NCBI RefSeq assembly: GCF_001187505.1
Contig: NZ_CP012150.1
Location: forward strand, 5,366,048 to 5,430,047
DNA length: 64,000 nt
Direction of reading: 5' to 3'
Source of the DNA: Mycolicibacterium goodii
GTDB taxonomy: Bacteria; Actinomycetota; Actinomycetes; Mycobacteriales; Mycobacteriaceae
This document shows positions 44,352 to 53,960 of the stretch, piece by piece. The notes beneath the pieces were generated by a model. It searched no databases. It was not told the origin of the DNA and saw nothing but the letters and a program-made list of their open reading frames with translations. The translations under genes and the position numbers were made by a program. Positions within the stretch are counted from its first letter, which is position 1; the number at the start of each line of letters is the position of its first letter.

Positions 44352-45560
44352 ATGAAGATCGTCGGCGCTGATGTGCTCGTCACGGCACCGGGGCGCAACT
44401 ACGTCACCCTCAAGATCACCACCGACGACGGTCTGGTGGGTTGGGGCGACGCCACACTCAACGGCCGCGAACTCGCCGTGGCGTCCTACCTGCGCGATCA
44501 TGTGTGCCCGCAACTGATAGGTCGCGATGCGCAACGGATCGAGGACACCTGGCAGTACTTCTACAAGGGTGCGTACTGGCGCCGCGGCCCGGTCACCATG
44601 ACCGCCATCGCGGCCGTCGACGTCGCGTTGTGGGACATCAAGGGCAAGGCCGCCGGGTTGCCGCTGTACCAACTACTGGGCGGCGCCGCGCGCGACGGGG
44701 TGATGGTCTACGGACACGCCAGCGGCGCGAGCCTGGACGAGATGCTCGACGACTTCGCCGGGTACCTCGACCGCGGTTACCGCGCGGTGCGGGCCCAGTG
44801 CGCGGTGCCCGGCATGGGCAAGGTGTACGGCGTCCACCCGGGTTCGTCGCTGTACGAACCCGCATCGGCACATCTGCCGGCCGAGGAGAGTTGGGAGACC
44901 GGCCCGTACCTGCGGTTCGCACCGCAGATGCTCGGGGCCGTCCGCGAACGATTCGGCTACGACGTGCATCTTCTGCACGACGTGCACCACCGGCTCAGCC
45001 CGATCGAAGCGGCCCGGCTGGGACGCGATCTCGAAGAGCACCGACTGTTCTGGATGGAGGACCCCACGCCGGCCGAGGACCAGGAGGCGTTCCGGCTGAT
45101 CCGGCAGAACACCACCACCCCGCTCGCGGTCGGCGAGGTGTTCAACTCGATCTGGGACTGCCAGCACCTGATCACCGAGCGCCTGATCGACTACATCCGC
45201 ACCTCGGTGTCCCACGCGGGCGGCGTCACCCACCTGCGCAAGATCTTCTCACTGGCCGAATTATACGGTGTGCGAACAGGATCCCACGGAGCCGGAGATC
45301 TCTCCCCGGTATCGTTCGCCGCGGCATTGCACATCGACATGTCGGTGCCGAACTTCGGCGTCCAGGAGTACATGGGTCACGTCGAACCCGCCGAGGAGGT
45401 GTTCGGCACCAACTGGACGTTCCACAACGGGCTCATGCATCCCGGTGATGCGCCGGGCCTGGGTGTGGAGGTCGACGAGAAGGCCGCCGAGCGCTTTCCT
45501 TACGACCCGAAATCCCTTCCGGTCAACCGCAGAAGCGACGGATCGGTGCACGACTGGTGA
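44352..45560 (+). CDS. manD: D-mannonate dehydratase (ManD/RspA family)
   Basis: The 402-residue enolase-superfamily enzyme dehydrates D-mannonate to 2-keto-3-deoxygluconate. The residues known for efficient ManD enzymes fall at the same numbers as in the characterised Novosphingobium enzyme: R147, Y159, D210 and H212 (HDVHHR). The metal glutamates are in MEDPTP and AVGEVFNS, and the late histidine is in [11 protein letters not shown]. It belongs to the mandelate racemase-like barrel enzymes. The gene probably starts without a leader. The kinase gene overlaps its stop (GTGA). Confidence 0.9.
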   Translation: MKIVGADVLVTAPGRNYVTLKITTDDGLVGWGDATLNGRELAVASYLRDHVCPQLIGRDAQRIEDTWQYFYKGAYWRRGPVTMTAIAAVDVALWDIKGKAAGLPLYQLLGGAARDGVMVYGHASGASLDEMLDDFAGYLDRGYRAVRAQCAVPGMGKVYGVHPGSSLYEPASAHLPAEESWETGPYLRFAPQMLGAVRERFGYDVHLLHDVHHRLSPIEAARLGRDLEEHRLFWMEDPTPAEDQEAFRLIRQNTTTPLAVGEVFNSIWDCQHLITERLIDYIRTSVSHAGGVTHLRKIFSLAELYGVRTGSHGAGDLSPVSFAAALHIDMSVPNFGVQEYMGHVEPAEEVFGTNWTFHNGLMHPGDAPGLGVEVDEKAAERFPYDPKSLPVNRRSDGSVHDW

Positions 45561-46480
45561 GCAGGTTCGACGTGGTGGCACTCGGTGAGCCGCTCATCGA
45601 GATCAGCACCCGCGGCCAGATCGCACATGGGGTCGATTGCGGTTTCGCGGTGTCCGGGGACGTCGTGAACACCGCCACGGCCGCCGTGGCCGCGGGGGCG
45701 CGCGTAGCCGTCGTCGCCCGGGTGTCCGACGACGAACTCGGCACCGCGGTGATCGACCACCTCGACGAACTGGGTGTGTACACCGGACACATCAGACGTG
45801 ACCGCAGTTTCCAGGGCATCTACGTCCAGCATTCGGATCCCTACGGTGACCGTCAGTTCTGCTACGCCCGAAGTGGTTCCGCCGGATCGCGATTGTCACC
45901 CGAGGATCTGCCCACCGGTGTTCTGGAGAGCGCGGGCGGTGTGGTGGTCAGCGGGATCACCGCGGCGTTGTCGGCGACCGCCCGCGCGACCGTGCTCGAG
46001 GCCGCTCGCCGTGCCGCCCGATTCGTCTACGACCCGAACTTCCGTCCGCGGCTGACCACCGCCGACCACGCCCGAGCCCTGCTGCGCGAACTGGCACCGC
46101 GGTGCGCCCTGGTGACCCCGTCGGCCCCGCACGAGTGTGCGGCACTGCTCGGCACCTCCGACGCGGCCGATGCCGCCGCCGAGTTGCGAACCTGCGGCGC
46201 CGCCGCGGTGGCGGTCACCTGCGGCGCCACGGGTGTCCACGTCGCCACCGAAACCGCGTACTGGCAACCGGCTTTCGCCGCGCCCCGCGTGGTGGATCAG
46301 ACCGGGGCCGGAGACGTGTTCGCCGGTACCGTCACCGCGCGCCTGGCGCTGGGTGACGATCTGGCCACCGCGGTCCGGATCGGCGCCGCCGCGGCATCAC
46401 TGGCCGTCGGCGGTGTCGGTGGCAGCGGCGGCATCGCACCCCTGCAGACCGTGCGCGCGCACGCCGAGGTGCTTGCGTGA
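45557..46480 (+). CDS. kdgK: PfkB-family sugar kinase, probable 2-keto-3-deoxygluconate kinase
   Basis: The 307-residue ribokinase-fold protein has the N-terminal GEPLIEIS and GGDVVN-like [14 protein letters not shown] segments and the C-terminal ATP/anion-hole motif [12 protein letters not shown] with the catalytic aspartate. In a cluster with mannonate dehydratase it should phosphorylate KDG to KDPG, feeding the Entner-Doudoroff aldolase. No KDPG aldolase gene is in this window. The GTG starts overlap neighbours on both sides. Confidence 0.85.
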   Translation: MSRFDVVALGEPLIEISTRGQIAHGVDCGFAVSGDVVNTATAAVAAGARVAVVARVSDDELGTAVIDHLDELGVYTGHIRRDRSFQGIYVQHSDPYGDRQFCYARSGSAGSRLSPEDLPTGVLESAGGVVVSGITAALSATARATVLEAARRAARFVYDPNFRPRLTTADHARALLRELAPRCALVTPSAPHECAALLGTSDAADAAAELRTCGAAAVAVTCGATGVHVATETAYWQPAFAAPRVVDQTGAGDVFAGTVTARLALGDDLATAVRIGAAAASLAVGGVGGSGGIAPLQTVRAHAEVLA

Positions 46481-47931
46481 CGCCCCTCAAGCTCGACAGT
46501 TACGGCACGGCCACTCCCCCACAGCCGGACCCCCGGGGTCTGACCGTCGGCCAGGTTCACCTGGGTCTTGGTGCATTCCACCGCGCACACCAGGCGGTGT
46601 ACACCGAGGACGCCATGCGGCTTTCCGGTGAGAACCATTGGGCGATCGCGTCGTTCACCCAGCGCAGCGGAGCCGCGGCGGCGCGCCTGGCACCGCAGGA
46701 CGGCCTCTACACCGTCGTGGAACGCGGTGCGCGAGCATGCCCGCCGCGCATCGTCGGGGCACTGCGCGAGGTCGGCGACGGATCGGCCGACCCGGGCTGC
46801 GTGATCGATCGGATCTGCGATCCCGCCGTGCACGTGGTGACCCTCACGGTCACCGAGAAGGGCTACCGTCTCGACCCCGCCACCGGTGGGCTGCATCGCG
46901 GCGACCCGACGGTGGCTGCGGATCTCATGTCGGGTGCACCGCGGACCGTGCCGGGTGTGCTGGCACATGCGATCGCGCGGCGAGCCCGCTCGGGTGCGGG
47001 ACCGCTCACCGTCATCTCGTGCGACAACCTTCCCCACAATGGACAGCAGTTGCGGCGGGTCGTGCACGAGTTCGCCGACGCGGCAGGGCTTTCCGCAGTC
47101 GAGAATGCCATGGTGGCGTTCCCGTCCACCGTCGTCGACCGGATCGTCCCGGCGACCACCGACGAGGACATCGCGGCGCTCGCCCGCAGTCTCGGGGTGC
47201 ACGACGGGGCGCCCGTGATGTGCGAGCCGTTCAGCCAATGGGTCATCGAGTCCCGTTTTGCCGGGCCGGTTCCCGCGTGGTCGGCGGTCGGGGCGCAACT
47301 CGTCGACGACGTCGCGCCGTGGGAACAACTCAAATTGCGGACCCTCAACGCAGCGCACTCGACACTGGCCTACCTCGGGCTGCGGCTCGGGTATCGCTCC
47401 ATCGCCGAGGCGGTCCACGACACGATGCTCGCGGATGTCTGCAGGCATCTGTTCGCCGAAGACGTGCGCCCGTCCCTCGAGGCACCCGCCGGGGTCGATG
47501 TGGTGGACTACGGCGAATCGGTCCTGGCCCGTTTCGCCAACACCGCTCTGCCGCACACCACCCTTCAGGTGGCATCCGACGGCTCGCAGAAGATCGGTCC
47601 CCGCCTGCTCCGCACGGTGTCGGCACGCGCCGCCCAGGGTGCGTTCGCGCGGTGGGCGGCGCTGGGTGTCGCCGGGTGGGCCCTGCACGTCGTCGACCCG
47701 GTCGACGCGGCCGGCCGACGCTCCGCACTGGCCGATCCGCGCGCCGATGAGCTCACAGACCTGACGTCCGGTCTGCCGGTCGGTGCGGCCGTCCGGCGAC
47801 TGGTCGCCGAACCGTCGGTCGTCGGGGCCGAGACGGCACAGCAGGCCGAATTCGCCGACTACGTGGTCGACGTCGCCAAAGATCTGCACCGGCACGGCGC
47901 CGCCGCGCTGCGGGCGCAGGTCGGGCAGTGA
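46477..47931 (+). CDS. uxuB: Mannitol dehydrogenase-family oxidoreductase, probable fructuronate reductase (UxuB-like)
   Basis: The 484-residue polyol dehydrogenase has the N-terminal nucleotide site GLGAFHRAHQAVY and the C-terminal catalytic motif K-x4-N-x2-H (QLKLRTLNAAHS). The family covers mannitol 2-, arabitol, mannonate and altronate dehydrogenases. Beside D-mannonate dehydratase and KDG kinase the best fit is D-mannonate oxidoreductase, interconverting fructuronate and mannonate. The GTG overlaps the kinase stop (GTGA). Confidence 0.85.
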   Translation: MTPLKLDSYGTATPPQPDPRGLTVGQVHLGLGAFHRAHQAVYTEDAMRLSGENHWAIASFTQRSGAAAARLAPQDGLYTVVERGARACPPRIVGALREVGDGSADPGCVIDRICDPAVHVVTLTVTEKGYRLDPATGGLHRGDPTVAADLMSGAPRTVPGVLAHAIARRARSGAGPLTVISCDNLPHNGQQLRRVVHEFADAAGLSAVENAMVAFPSTVVDRIVPATTDEDIAALARSLGVHDGAPVMCEPFSQWVIESRFAGPVPAWSAVGAQLVDDVAPWEQLKLRTLNAAHSTLAYLGLRLGYRSIAEAVHDTMLADVCRHLFAEDVRPSLEAPAGVDVVDYGESVLARFANTALPHTTLQVASDGSQKIGPRLLRTVSARAAQGAFARWAALGVAGWALHVVDPVDAAGRRSALADPRADELTDLTSGLPVGAAVRRLVAEPSVVGAETAQQAEFADYVVDVAKDLHRHGAAALRAQVGQ

Positions 47932-47988
47932 AGCGAGGGTCTTCGCCCGCGCGGGCATGAACTGCGTCCCGGGGACGTTGACGCCACC

Positions 47989-48921
47989 ATGGACATCGGT
48001 GACCTGCGCACCTTCGTATCGGTCGTAGAAGCCGGCGGGGTGTCGGCGGCCGCGCGTCGGCTCCATCTGAGCCAGCCGTCGGTGTCACAGACCATCCAGG
48101 CACTGGAGAAGCACCTCAACGTTCGACTGCTCACGCGCAGCAGCACGGGGGTTGCGGCGACGGCGGCCGGGACGACACTGCTGCACGAAGCACGCGCGAT
48201 CATCGCCCGCTACGACCGGGCGCTGGCGACAATGTCCGCGCACGTCCCGACATCGGCACAGCGCCTTCGCATCGGTGTGCCGCTGGAGGCCCCGATCGGT
48301 CCCGTTTCGCGGGCCATCGCGGCGACCGCATCCGCGTTCCCGCAGAGCATGGTCGAGGTGGTTCACCTCTCGACAGCAGAACAGACGCAGGCACTGCGTG
48401 ATGGCGAACTGGAGGTGGGGCTGGTCCGCGAACGCCCGGCCCAGACCTGGCTGGATGCATCGGTGATCCTGACCGAGCCGCTCGGCGTGTTGGTCAACGT
48501 CGAGGACGCCGCTGCTCTGGGCCTGCCGGACGGCGCGGTGCCGCTCGACCGCCTCGCGGGTGTGCAGTGGCTCGGGTTCCCCCGGTCGAGCAGCCCCGCC
48601 TGGTATGACGAGTTGACGGCGATCCTGCGCAGCCACGGCATCCAACCGGCTGCGTCCGAGATGTTCACCCAGCACCTGATTCCCGAGCTCAAACTCGCGG
48701 CGTTGAGCACCAGCGGCAGGTTCACGCTCGCCCCGCCCGGGCGGCGCCGGTCGCTGCCCGCGTCGGTGCGCTGGTATCCCCTGGAAGGCGCCCCACTGGT
48801 TCGGCGAACGTGGGCGGTATGGCCCGCCGCCTCGCAGCGGCGCGATGTCGGCCATCTTGTTGCGCAGCTGGAGGATTCGGCAAGCCCGGCGCGAACCGAC
48901 GCTGCGGATTCCACCGGCTGA
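47989..48921 (+). CDS. LysR-family transcriptional regulator
   Basis: The 310-residue protein has the LysR winged helix (MDIGDLRTFVSVVEAGGVSAAARRLHLSQPSVSQTI) and an effector domain. It follows the mannonate operon by 57 bases on the same strand but is not overlapping and probably has its own promoter. Its target is unknown. It converges on the F420-type oxidoreductase gene. Confidence 0.88.
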   Translation: MDIGDLRTFVSVVEAGGVSAAARRLHLSQPSVSQTIQALEKHLNVRLLTRSSTGVAATAAGTTLLHEARAIIARYDRALATMSAHVPTSAQRLRIGVPLEAPIGPVSRAIAATASAFPQSMVEVVHLSTAEQTQALRDGELEVGLVRERPAQTWLDASVILTEPLGVLVNVEDAAALGLPDGAVPLDRLAGVQWLGFPRSSSPAWYDELTAILRSHGIQPAASEMFTQHLIPELKLAALSTSGRFTLAPPGRRRSLPASVRWYPLEGAPLVRRTWAVWPAASQRRDVGHLVAQLEDSASPARTDAADSTG

Positions 48922-48927
48922 GAACGT

Positions 48928-49752
48928 CTAGTGCGCCCGGCGCCAGGCCAGCATGCCCTCCACTTCGGTGAAGTCGTAGCCATCGGTATCGGGATGGATC
49001 TCAGCGGTGAACAACGTGACCCCCTCGGCCACATACTCCTTGGCCTCGTCGGCGCCCGTCCACTGTACGGCCCGCTCGATCGTCGAGTGGTCACGCTCGA
49101 CACCGTCGGCCAGCCGTTCGAGCAACCGGTTTTTCGTCCGGAACGATTCGATGTCGAGGAAGCTGTGCCAGATGTCGGCGTAGCGGGCAACCAGCGGCAT
49201 GGTCCGACGTTCGCCGGAGCCGCCGATCAGGATCGGGATGTGCCTCAGTGGCGCAGGCACGAGCTGACCGAACCGATGGTCGATGCGCGCGAGACCCTCC
49301 TCGAACAGGTCCATGCGCGACGCGACGGTGCCGTACTCGTATCCGTATACGTCGTAGTCTTTTTCGTACCAGCCAGATCCGAGGCCCAGGATGAGTCGGC
49401 CGCCGCTGATGTGGTCGACCGTGCGCGCCATGTCGGCGAGCAGGTCCGGGTTGCGGTAACCGATACCCGTCACCAGCAGGCCGATCTCGGCACGGGTGGT
49501 GATCTCTCCCCAGGACGCCAGAGCGGTCCAGCCTTCGAAATTGTTGACGTCAGGTTGCTGGGGCAGCAAACGCGGCCCGCCGTCGACGATCTCGACTGCC
49601 GGACGGTGGAAATGGTCGTAGCCGAAGATCACATCGACACCCAGTTCTTCGGCATGCAGAACCGCGTCACGCCAGGTGCGGTAGTCCCCGACGCCGCCCG
49701 GCCACAGCTGGACACCGATCCGGATAACGTTCGAATTCGACTGTGTGGTCAT
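48928..49752 (-). CDS. LLM-class F420-dependent oxidoreductase
   Basis: The 274-residue TIM-barrel protein has luciferase-like monooxygenase blocks: GVQLWPGGVGDYRTW at the N-terminus, FGYDHFHRP, and the isoprenoid-cofactor region GLGSGWYEKDYDVYG. This subgroup typically uses coenzyme F420 in mycobacteria. The ATG at 49752 has AGGAGG six bases upstream; the ATG one codon earlier (49755) is also possible. It is probably co-transcribed with the SDR gene upstream. Confidence 0.83.
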   Translation of the reverse strand: MTTQSNSNVIRIGVQLWPGGVGDYRTWRDAVLHAEELGVDVIFGYDHFHRPAVEIVDGGPRLLPQQPDVNNFEGWTALASWGEITTRAEIGLLVTGIGYRNPDLLADMARTVDHISGGRLILGLGSGWYEKDYDVYGYEYGTVASRMDLFEEGLARIDHRFGQLVPAPLRHIPILIGGSGERRTMPLVARYADIWHSFLDIESFRTKNRLLERLADGVERDHSTIERAVQWTGADEAKEYVAEGVTLFTAEIHPDTDGYDFTEVEGMLAWRRAH

Positions 49753-49769
49753 CATTTTCCTCCTTCGGA

Positions 49770-50492
49770 TCAGACCGCGGCGCCGCCGCCATCGACGTAC
49801 AGCGTGGAGCCGGTGACATAGCTGGCGCGGGGCGAGGCGAGGAAGAGCACGGCCTGCGCGATCTCCTCCGGGCGAGCGGTGCGCCGGAGCGGGAGGCCCG
49901 CCGCGATGTCCTCGATCGACTCACCCCACTCGGCCAGCACCCCCTGGGTGCGCGTCGGTCCCGGCGATACGCTGTTGACCCGCACACCGCGCTCTCCGAA
50001 CTCGGCGGCCCAGCTGCGGGTCAGCGAAGCCAGTGCGGCCTTGGTGGCGCTGTACACCGAAGCACCCGGCATGCCCTTGACCGCAGCCAGCGACGTGACG
50101 TTGACGATACTGCCGGCACCGCGCTGCAACATGCCCTTGGCCAAACCGGCCACCAGGAAGTACGTTCCGCGAACGTTGATGTCGAACATCGACTCGAACG
50201 ACTCCACGTCCTGTGACACGGTCGGCGCCACGGGAAACGCTCCGGCGTTGTTGACCAGGATGTCCACGTCGCCGAGTTGGGCGGCGAGAGCCGTCACCGA
50301 ATCCATGTCGCCGAGGTCGGCCTGGATGAACCGCGCGTCGTGGCCGATCTCGACCGTTGCCTTGGCGCCGCGTTCGGCGTCCCGTCCCACGACGGTCACC
50401 CGGGCGCCCTCGGCAGCCAGGAGCTTTGCGATCTCCAGACCGATTCCGGCGGTGCCGCCGGTGACCACTGCGTTGTGTGATTGAAGTTCCAT
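49770..50492 (-). CDS. Short-chain dehydrogenase/reductase
   Basis: The 240-residue classical SDR has TGGTAGIG at the cofactor loop, NNAGAF, and catalytic S, Y, K in NVTSLAAVKGMPGASVYSATK. The C-terminal FLASPRASYVTGSTLYVDGGG is typical of 3-oxoacyl-ACP-reductase-like proteins. The start begins MELQSHNAV with GAACGGGGC ahead. The substrate is unknown; it sits 17 bases upstream of the F420-type enzyme and may share its pathway. Confidence 0.87.
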   Translation of the reverse strand: MELQSHNAVVTGGTAGIGLEIAKLLAAEGARVTVVGRDAERGAKATVEIGHDARFIQADLGDMDSVTALAAQLGDVDILVNNAGAFPVAPTVSQDVESFESMFDINVRGTYFLVAGLAKGMLQRGAGSIVNVTSLAAVKGMPGASVYSATKAALASLTRSWAAEFGERGVRVNSVSPGPTRTQGVLAEWGESIEDIAAGLPLRRTARPEEIAQAVLFLASPRASYVTGSTLYVDGGGAAV

Positions 50493-50594
50493 GCCCCGTT
50501 CAACGGGGAACGTCCCGCCACGACTCCACGTTCGCCATACCGGATCGCTGTGGCGGCCATAGGCCCACGCAATGACCCCGGATCACACAGAAGG

Positions 50595-51308
50595 TCACGA
50601 CGCCGACGCAGATGCCCGGGAGTAGGACCGCTCCAACGTGGTACGGGCGATGCCACCGGGGCCGGCGCCCGTTTCAGCAAGCACCAACCCGTTCGCTGAC
50701 CAGATCGCGGACCGACCAGCGGTTCTGGCGAATCCGCCGCCGGTGCCGCCGGCGAAACTCGCCCTCACCACCGGCGCGTCACACACAGCAGCGATATTGC
50801 GCCCGCGGCGCTGCTGCTCAGCCAACTCCGTGTCATGGTGCACCACGCCACAAACGTAGACATCGACACCGACCGCGGCTGTACCTCGCACGTGGTCGTC
50901 GATTCCGGTGTCTCGGCAGATTCCCATGCCGACCCGCCAGCCGTCCACCTCGATGACGCGCGGCCCGTCACCGGGAGCGAAATGCCTGCATTCGTCGCCG
51001 CTCAAGAATGTCTTGCGATAGGCCACGCTCACACCGTCGCCGTCGACCTGCAACATCGCGATGAACCGGCTGCCCGACATTTCCACCGGAGCGCCGATCA
51101 ACGCAACTGAACGTGTTGCTGCGCAGGCCTTTACCAGTTTCACCAGGCCGTCACCGGCGATGTTGACCGGCGGCGCGTCCACTCGATAGCCGGTCAACGA
51201 CAACTCCGGGAACACCCTCAATTGAGCATCGGCCGTCAGGATCGACTCCACATGCGAGGCCGAGGGCCGCAGGTGCAGAAGACCGGTGCGCGATGGATCG
51301 CTTCCCAC
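50595..51308 (-). CDS. Carbon-nitrogen hydrolase (nitrilase superfamily)
   Basis: The 237-residue protein has the catalytic triad Glu-Lys-Cys of the superfamily: the glutamate of FPELSLTG, the lysine of AYRKTFL and the cysteine of GICRDTGID. Members hydrolyse nitriles, amides or ureido compounds. The N-terminus is short for the family (the GLLHLRPSAS strand starts within ten residues of the GTG at 51308), but all catalytic elements are inside. The 100-base gap to the next gene holds no ORF. Confidence 0.82.
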   Translation of the reverse strand: MGSDPSRTGLLHLRPSASHVESILTADAQLRVFPELSLTGYRVDAPPVNIAGDGLVKLVKACAATRSVALIGAPVEMSGSRFIAMLQVDGDGVSVAYRKTFLSGDECRHFAPGDGPRVIEVDGWRVGMGICRDTGIDDHVRGTAAVGVDVYVCGVVHHDTELAEQQRRGRNIAAVCDAPVVRASFAGGTGGGFARTAGRSAIWSANGLVLAETGAGPGGIARTTLERSYSRASASAS

Positions 51309-51461
51309 TCAGTCGACCCTCGCGGTGGTGTCAGTGACGACCCGCGTGTACAGCAAGACCGCGTTCGCTGCGAAAAGGAAGATGATGCGCGACGCGAGCG
51401 CCCGGATCGAGTCGTCGACACCGCCACCACGCTGCCCCCAGGGCGTCGCCGCGGCGCGCGC

Positions 51462-51884
51462 TCAGACGCGCTGCAACTCGACGACCGGGATGAGCCGGGT
51501 GGTTTTGCGCTGATAGTCGCCGAACTGCGGTTCCAGCGCCACCTGCTTGGCGTAGATCTCGTCGCGTTCGGCGCCGGTGAGCACCCGGGCCTTGACAGGG
51601 AAGGTCTCGGTGCCGAGTTCGACGACGGTGTCCGGATTGGCGACCAGGTTGTGGTACCAGTCCGGGTTCGTATCGGCGCCGCCCTTGCTGGCGAAGATGT
51701 AGATGCGGTCGCCGTCGAGCAGCGGCACCAGTGGCGCGATCCGCTCCTTGCCGGACTTGGCGCCCACGTGGTGCACCAGCACCAGGGGCTTGCCCTCGAA
51801 GATGCCGCCGGCCTTGCCACCGGTTTCCCGGAACTCCTTGATGACCGTGCGGTTCATCTCGTTGAAGTCGATGGCCTCTGTCAT
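51462..51884 (-). CDS. Deazaflavin (F420)-dependent nitroreductase-family protein
   Basis: The 140-residue split-barrel protein matches the Ddn family: FRETGGKAGGIFEGKPLVLVHHVG, then SGKERIAPLVPL and the F420-binding stretch FASKGGADTNPDWYHNL. These proteins use reduced F420 to reduce quinones or nitro compounds and are typical of mycobacteria. It lies between the nitrilase-family and HxlR genes on the minus strand. Confidence 0.9.
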   Translation of the reverse strand: MTEAIDFNEMNRTVIKEFRETGGKAGGIFEGKPLVLVHHVGAKSGKERIAPLVPLLDGDRIYIFASKGGADTNPDWYHNLVANPDTVVELGTETFPVKARVLTGAERDEIYAKQVALEPQFGDYQRKTTRLIPVVELQRV

Positions 51885-51980
51885 ATCGCATCCTTTCGCC
51901 GTTGATCGCCCTGCCGATCAGTCCCCATCGCGCAACCACCTGGTCACGGCATACATTCCCGGAAATTGCCTGACCCGGGT

Positions 51981-52400
51981 TCAGTTCGCCTCGTCGAATC
52001 GCTGCCGCGCCGCGGCGATGTCCTGCTGGTGCCGCTCGGTCCAGTCGACGAGTGGTTGCACGGTTTCGTGCAGCGTGCGGCCCAGATCGGTCAACTCGTA
52101 ATCGACCCGGGGCGGGACGACGGGGTGCACGGTGCGGCGTACCAGTCCGTCGCGTTCGAGCTGGCGCAGCGTGACGGTGAGCATCCGCTGACTGATGCCG
52201 TCGATCATGCGTTTGAGCTCGGTGAAGCGCATGGAACCGTCGTCGAGCAGGGCGATGATGAGCAGCGACCACTTGTCGGCGATGCGGTCGAGGATCTGCC
52301 GTACCTCGCAGTCCTCTCGCCGGTCCCATTGGAAAGCGTCCGGGCAGCAGTCGGTTCCCTGCGGGGAACCGGGTGAGTTCAAAGTGCCTTCTTCCGGCAT
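51981..52400 (-). CDS. HxlR-family transcriptional regulator
   Basis: The 139-residue winged-helix protein has the HxlR core: a cysteine-bearing N-terminus (TDCCPDAFQWDRREDCEV), ILDRIADKWSLLII, MRFTELKRMIDGISQRMLT and LVRRTVHPVVPPRVDYELT. The CC and a later cysteine could sense oxidants or thiol-reactive compounds, as in other HxlR members. It is divergent from a drug-efflux MFS gene, which it probably controls. The ATG at 52400 is preferred to a TTG at 52436. Confidence 0.87.
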   Translation of the reverse strand: MPEEGTLNSPGSPQGTDCCPDAFQWDRREDCEVRQILDRIADKWSLLIIALLDDGSMRFTELKRMIDGISQRMLTVTLRQLERDGLVRRTVHPVVPPRVDYELTDLGRTLHETVQPLVDWTERHQQDIAAARQRFDEAN

Positions 52401-52418
52401 CGCTCCATGGTGCCTGAT

Positions 52419-52441
52419 GATGTGGTCAGTTACCAATAGGA
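52419..52441. promoter_or_regulatory. Imperfect inverted repeat between HxlR and MFS genes
   Basis: TGGTCAGTTACC and AATAGGAACCA form an imperfect symmetric site with TGGT/ACCA ends, centred between the divergent HxlR and efflux starts. It is the most symmetric stretch in the 56-base gap and is a candidate HxlR operator, low confidence. Confidence 0.3.
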
Positions 52442-52456
52442 ACCAAAGGTGGGTGC

Positions 52457-53857
52457 ATGACCTCTTTCAGCGTGAAAACAAGCTCCGGGGTTCGCGCGGC
52501 GTTGCTGCTCGCGACGCTGTGCGGCGCGGCCTTCCTCGAAGGCATCGACATCGCCATGTTCAATATCGCGCTGCCCACCATCAGGCAGGCCCTCGACCTG
52601 CCGACCGTCGAACTGCAGTGGATCGTCAGCGGATACGTCATCGGCTACGGCGGATTCATGCTCCTCGGTGGCCGCACCGCCGACGTCTACGGCCGGCGGC
52701 GGGTGTTCCTGACCGCGCTGGTCGTCTTCATCGCCATGTCGGCGCTGGGCGGTATCGCCCCCAACGGCGCGACGGTGATCGCCGTGCGGGTGGTCACCGG
52801 GATCGCCGCGGCATTCCTGATGCCCGCCGGACTCGCCATCATCACCACGAGCTTTCCGGAAGGGCCGCAACGTGATCGAGCTGTGCTGATCTATGCAGGC
52901 ATCAGCGCGGCGGGGTTCTCGCTCGGACTGGTCGCCGGAGGTGTGCTGACGTCGTTCGGTTGGCGGTGGGTGTTCTTCGCCCCGGTTGCGCTCGCAACCG
53001 TCGTGCTGCTGCTGGCCATCCCGCTGATCCGCCGCGACGACGTCACCGCCAGGCGGTCCCTCGATCTTCCCGGCGCGGTGCTCGTCACCGGTGCCGTGGT
53101 CCTCACCGTGACGGCGATCGAAAATGCGGCCCACGGAACACTTCTCGGCTCACTGCCGTTCGCGATTGTCGCGGTGCTCCTGTTCGGGGGGTTCGGTCTG
53201 CGGCAGCGTGCTGCCGCCGAACCGTTGGTGCCGCTGGCACTGCTGCGGCCCGGCCCCCAGGTCAACGCCTACCTCGGGGCGGGCTGCCTGGCCGCCGGGT
53301 TCATGGGGTTCCAGTTCATCGTCGTGCTCTACCTTCAGGAGTTGCGCGGCTGGTCGACGATGTCCACCGCACTGGCATTGCTGGTCGTCGCGATCGACGC
53401 GATCCTGGCGCCCACCCTCACCCCGGTCATGGTGCGCCGCTTCGGCCTGTGGCGCGTCATCGCGGTCGGCATGGCGTTCGCCGCGCTGTCCTTCCTGCTG
53501 TTCCTCGGAGTGGAACCGGACTGGGCGTACCTGAGCATGCTGCCGAGCCTGTTGGCGCTGGGAATCGCATTCACCCTGGCCTACGGGCCGCTGACCATCG
53601 CCGCCACCGACGGCGTCGAGGAGTCCTCGCAGGGCCTGACCAGCGGCCTGCTCTACACGACCTTCCAGTTCGGCGCGGCGATCGGGTTGGCCGCGACCAC
53701 CGCGGTGCAGGTCGCGGCGACGGCCGCCGGTACCGGTCAACTCGACTCGTACCGCATGGCCCTGGTGGTGCCGTTGATCCTGGGCGTGATCGGCGTCGTG
53801 GTGGCGCTGCCACGCGCGTGGCGGACCCCGCGGGAGTGCGCCGCCGCGACGGCGTAG
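52457..53857 (+). CDS. MFS drug transporter (DHA2/EmrB-like)
   Basis: The 466-residue membrane protein has about fourteen predicted helices and the DHA2 pattern: LDLPTVELQWIVSGYVIGYG, then GGRTADVYGRRRVF (motif A) and GLVAGGVLTSFGWRWVFF. It would export toxic compounds in exchange for protons. The ATG follows AAAGGTGG. Divergence from the HxlR gene is typical of regulated efflux pairs. Confidence 0.9.
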   Translation: MTSFSVKTSSGVRAALLLATLCGAAFLEGIDIAMFNIALPTIRQALDLPTVELQWIVSGYVIGYGGFMLLGGRTADVYGRRRVFLTALVVFIAMSALGGIAPNGATVIAVRVVTGIAAAFLMPAGLAIITTSFPEGPQRDRAVLIYAGISAAGFSLGLVAGGVLTSFGWRWVFFAPVALATVVLLLAIPLIRRDDVTARRSLDLPGAVLVTGAVVLTVTAIENAAHGTLLGSLPFAIVAVLLFGGFGLRQRAAAEPLVPLALLRPGPQVNAYLGAGCLAAGFMGFQFIVVLYLQELRGWSTMSTALALLVVAIDAILAPTLTPVMVRRFGLWRVIAVGMAFAALSFLLFLGVEPDWAYLSMLPSLLALGIAFTLAYGPLTIAATDGVEESSQGLTSGLLYTTFQFGAAIGLAATTAVQVAATAAGTGQLDSYRMALVVPLILGVIGVVVALPRAWRTPRECAAATA

Positions 53858-53960
53858 GGCAGGCGGAAACCCGTCGTCGTGATTTCCTCATGGCGAACAG
53901 GTTTCGCGCCCGGTGAGATAAACCGTTGGGCACCGCCGACACCGGTCCTAGCCTCGGATC

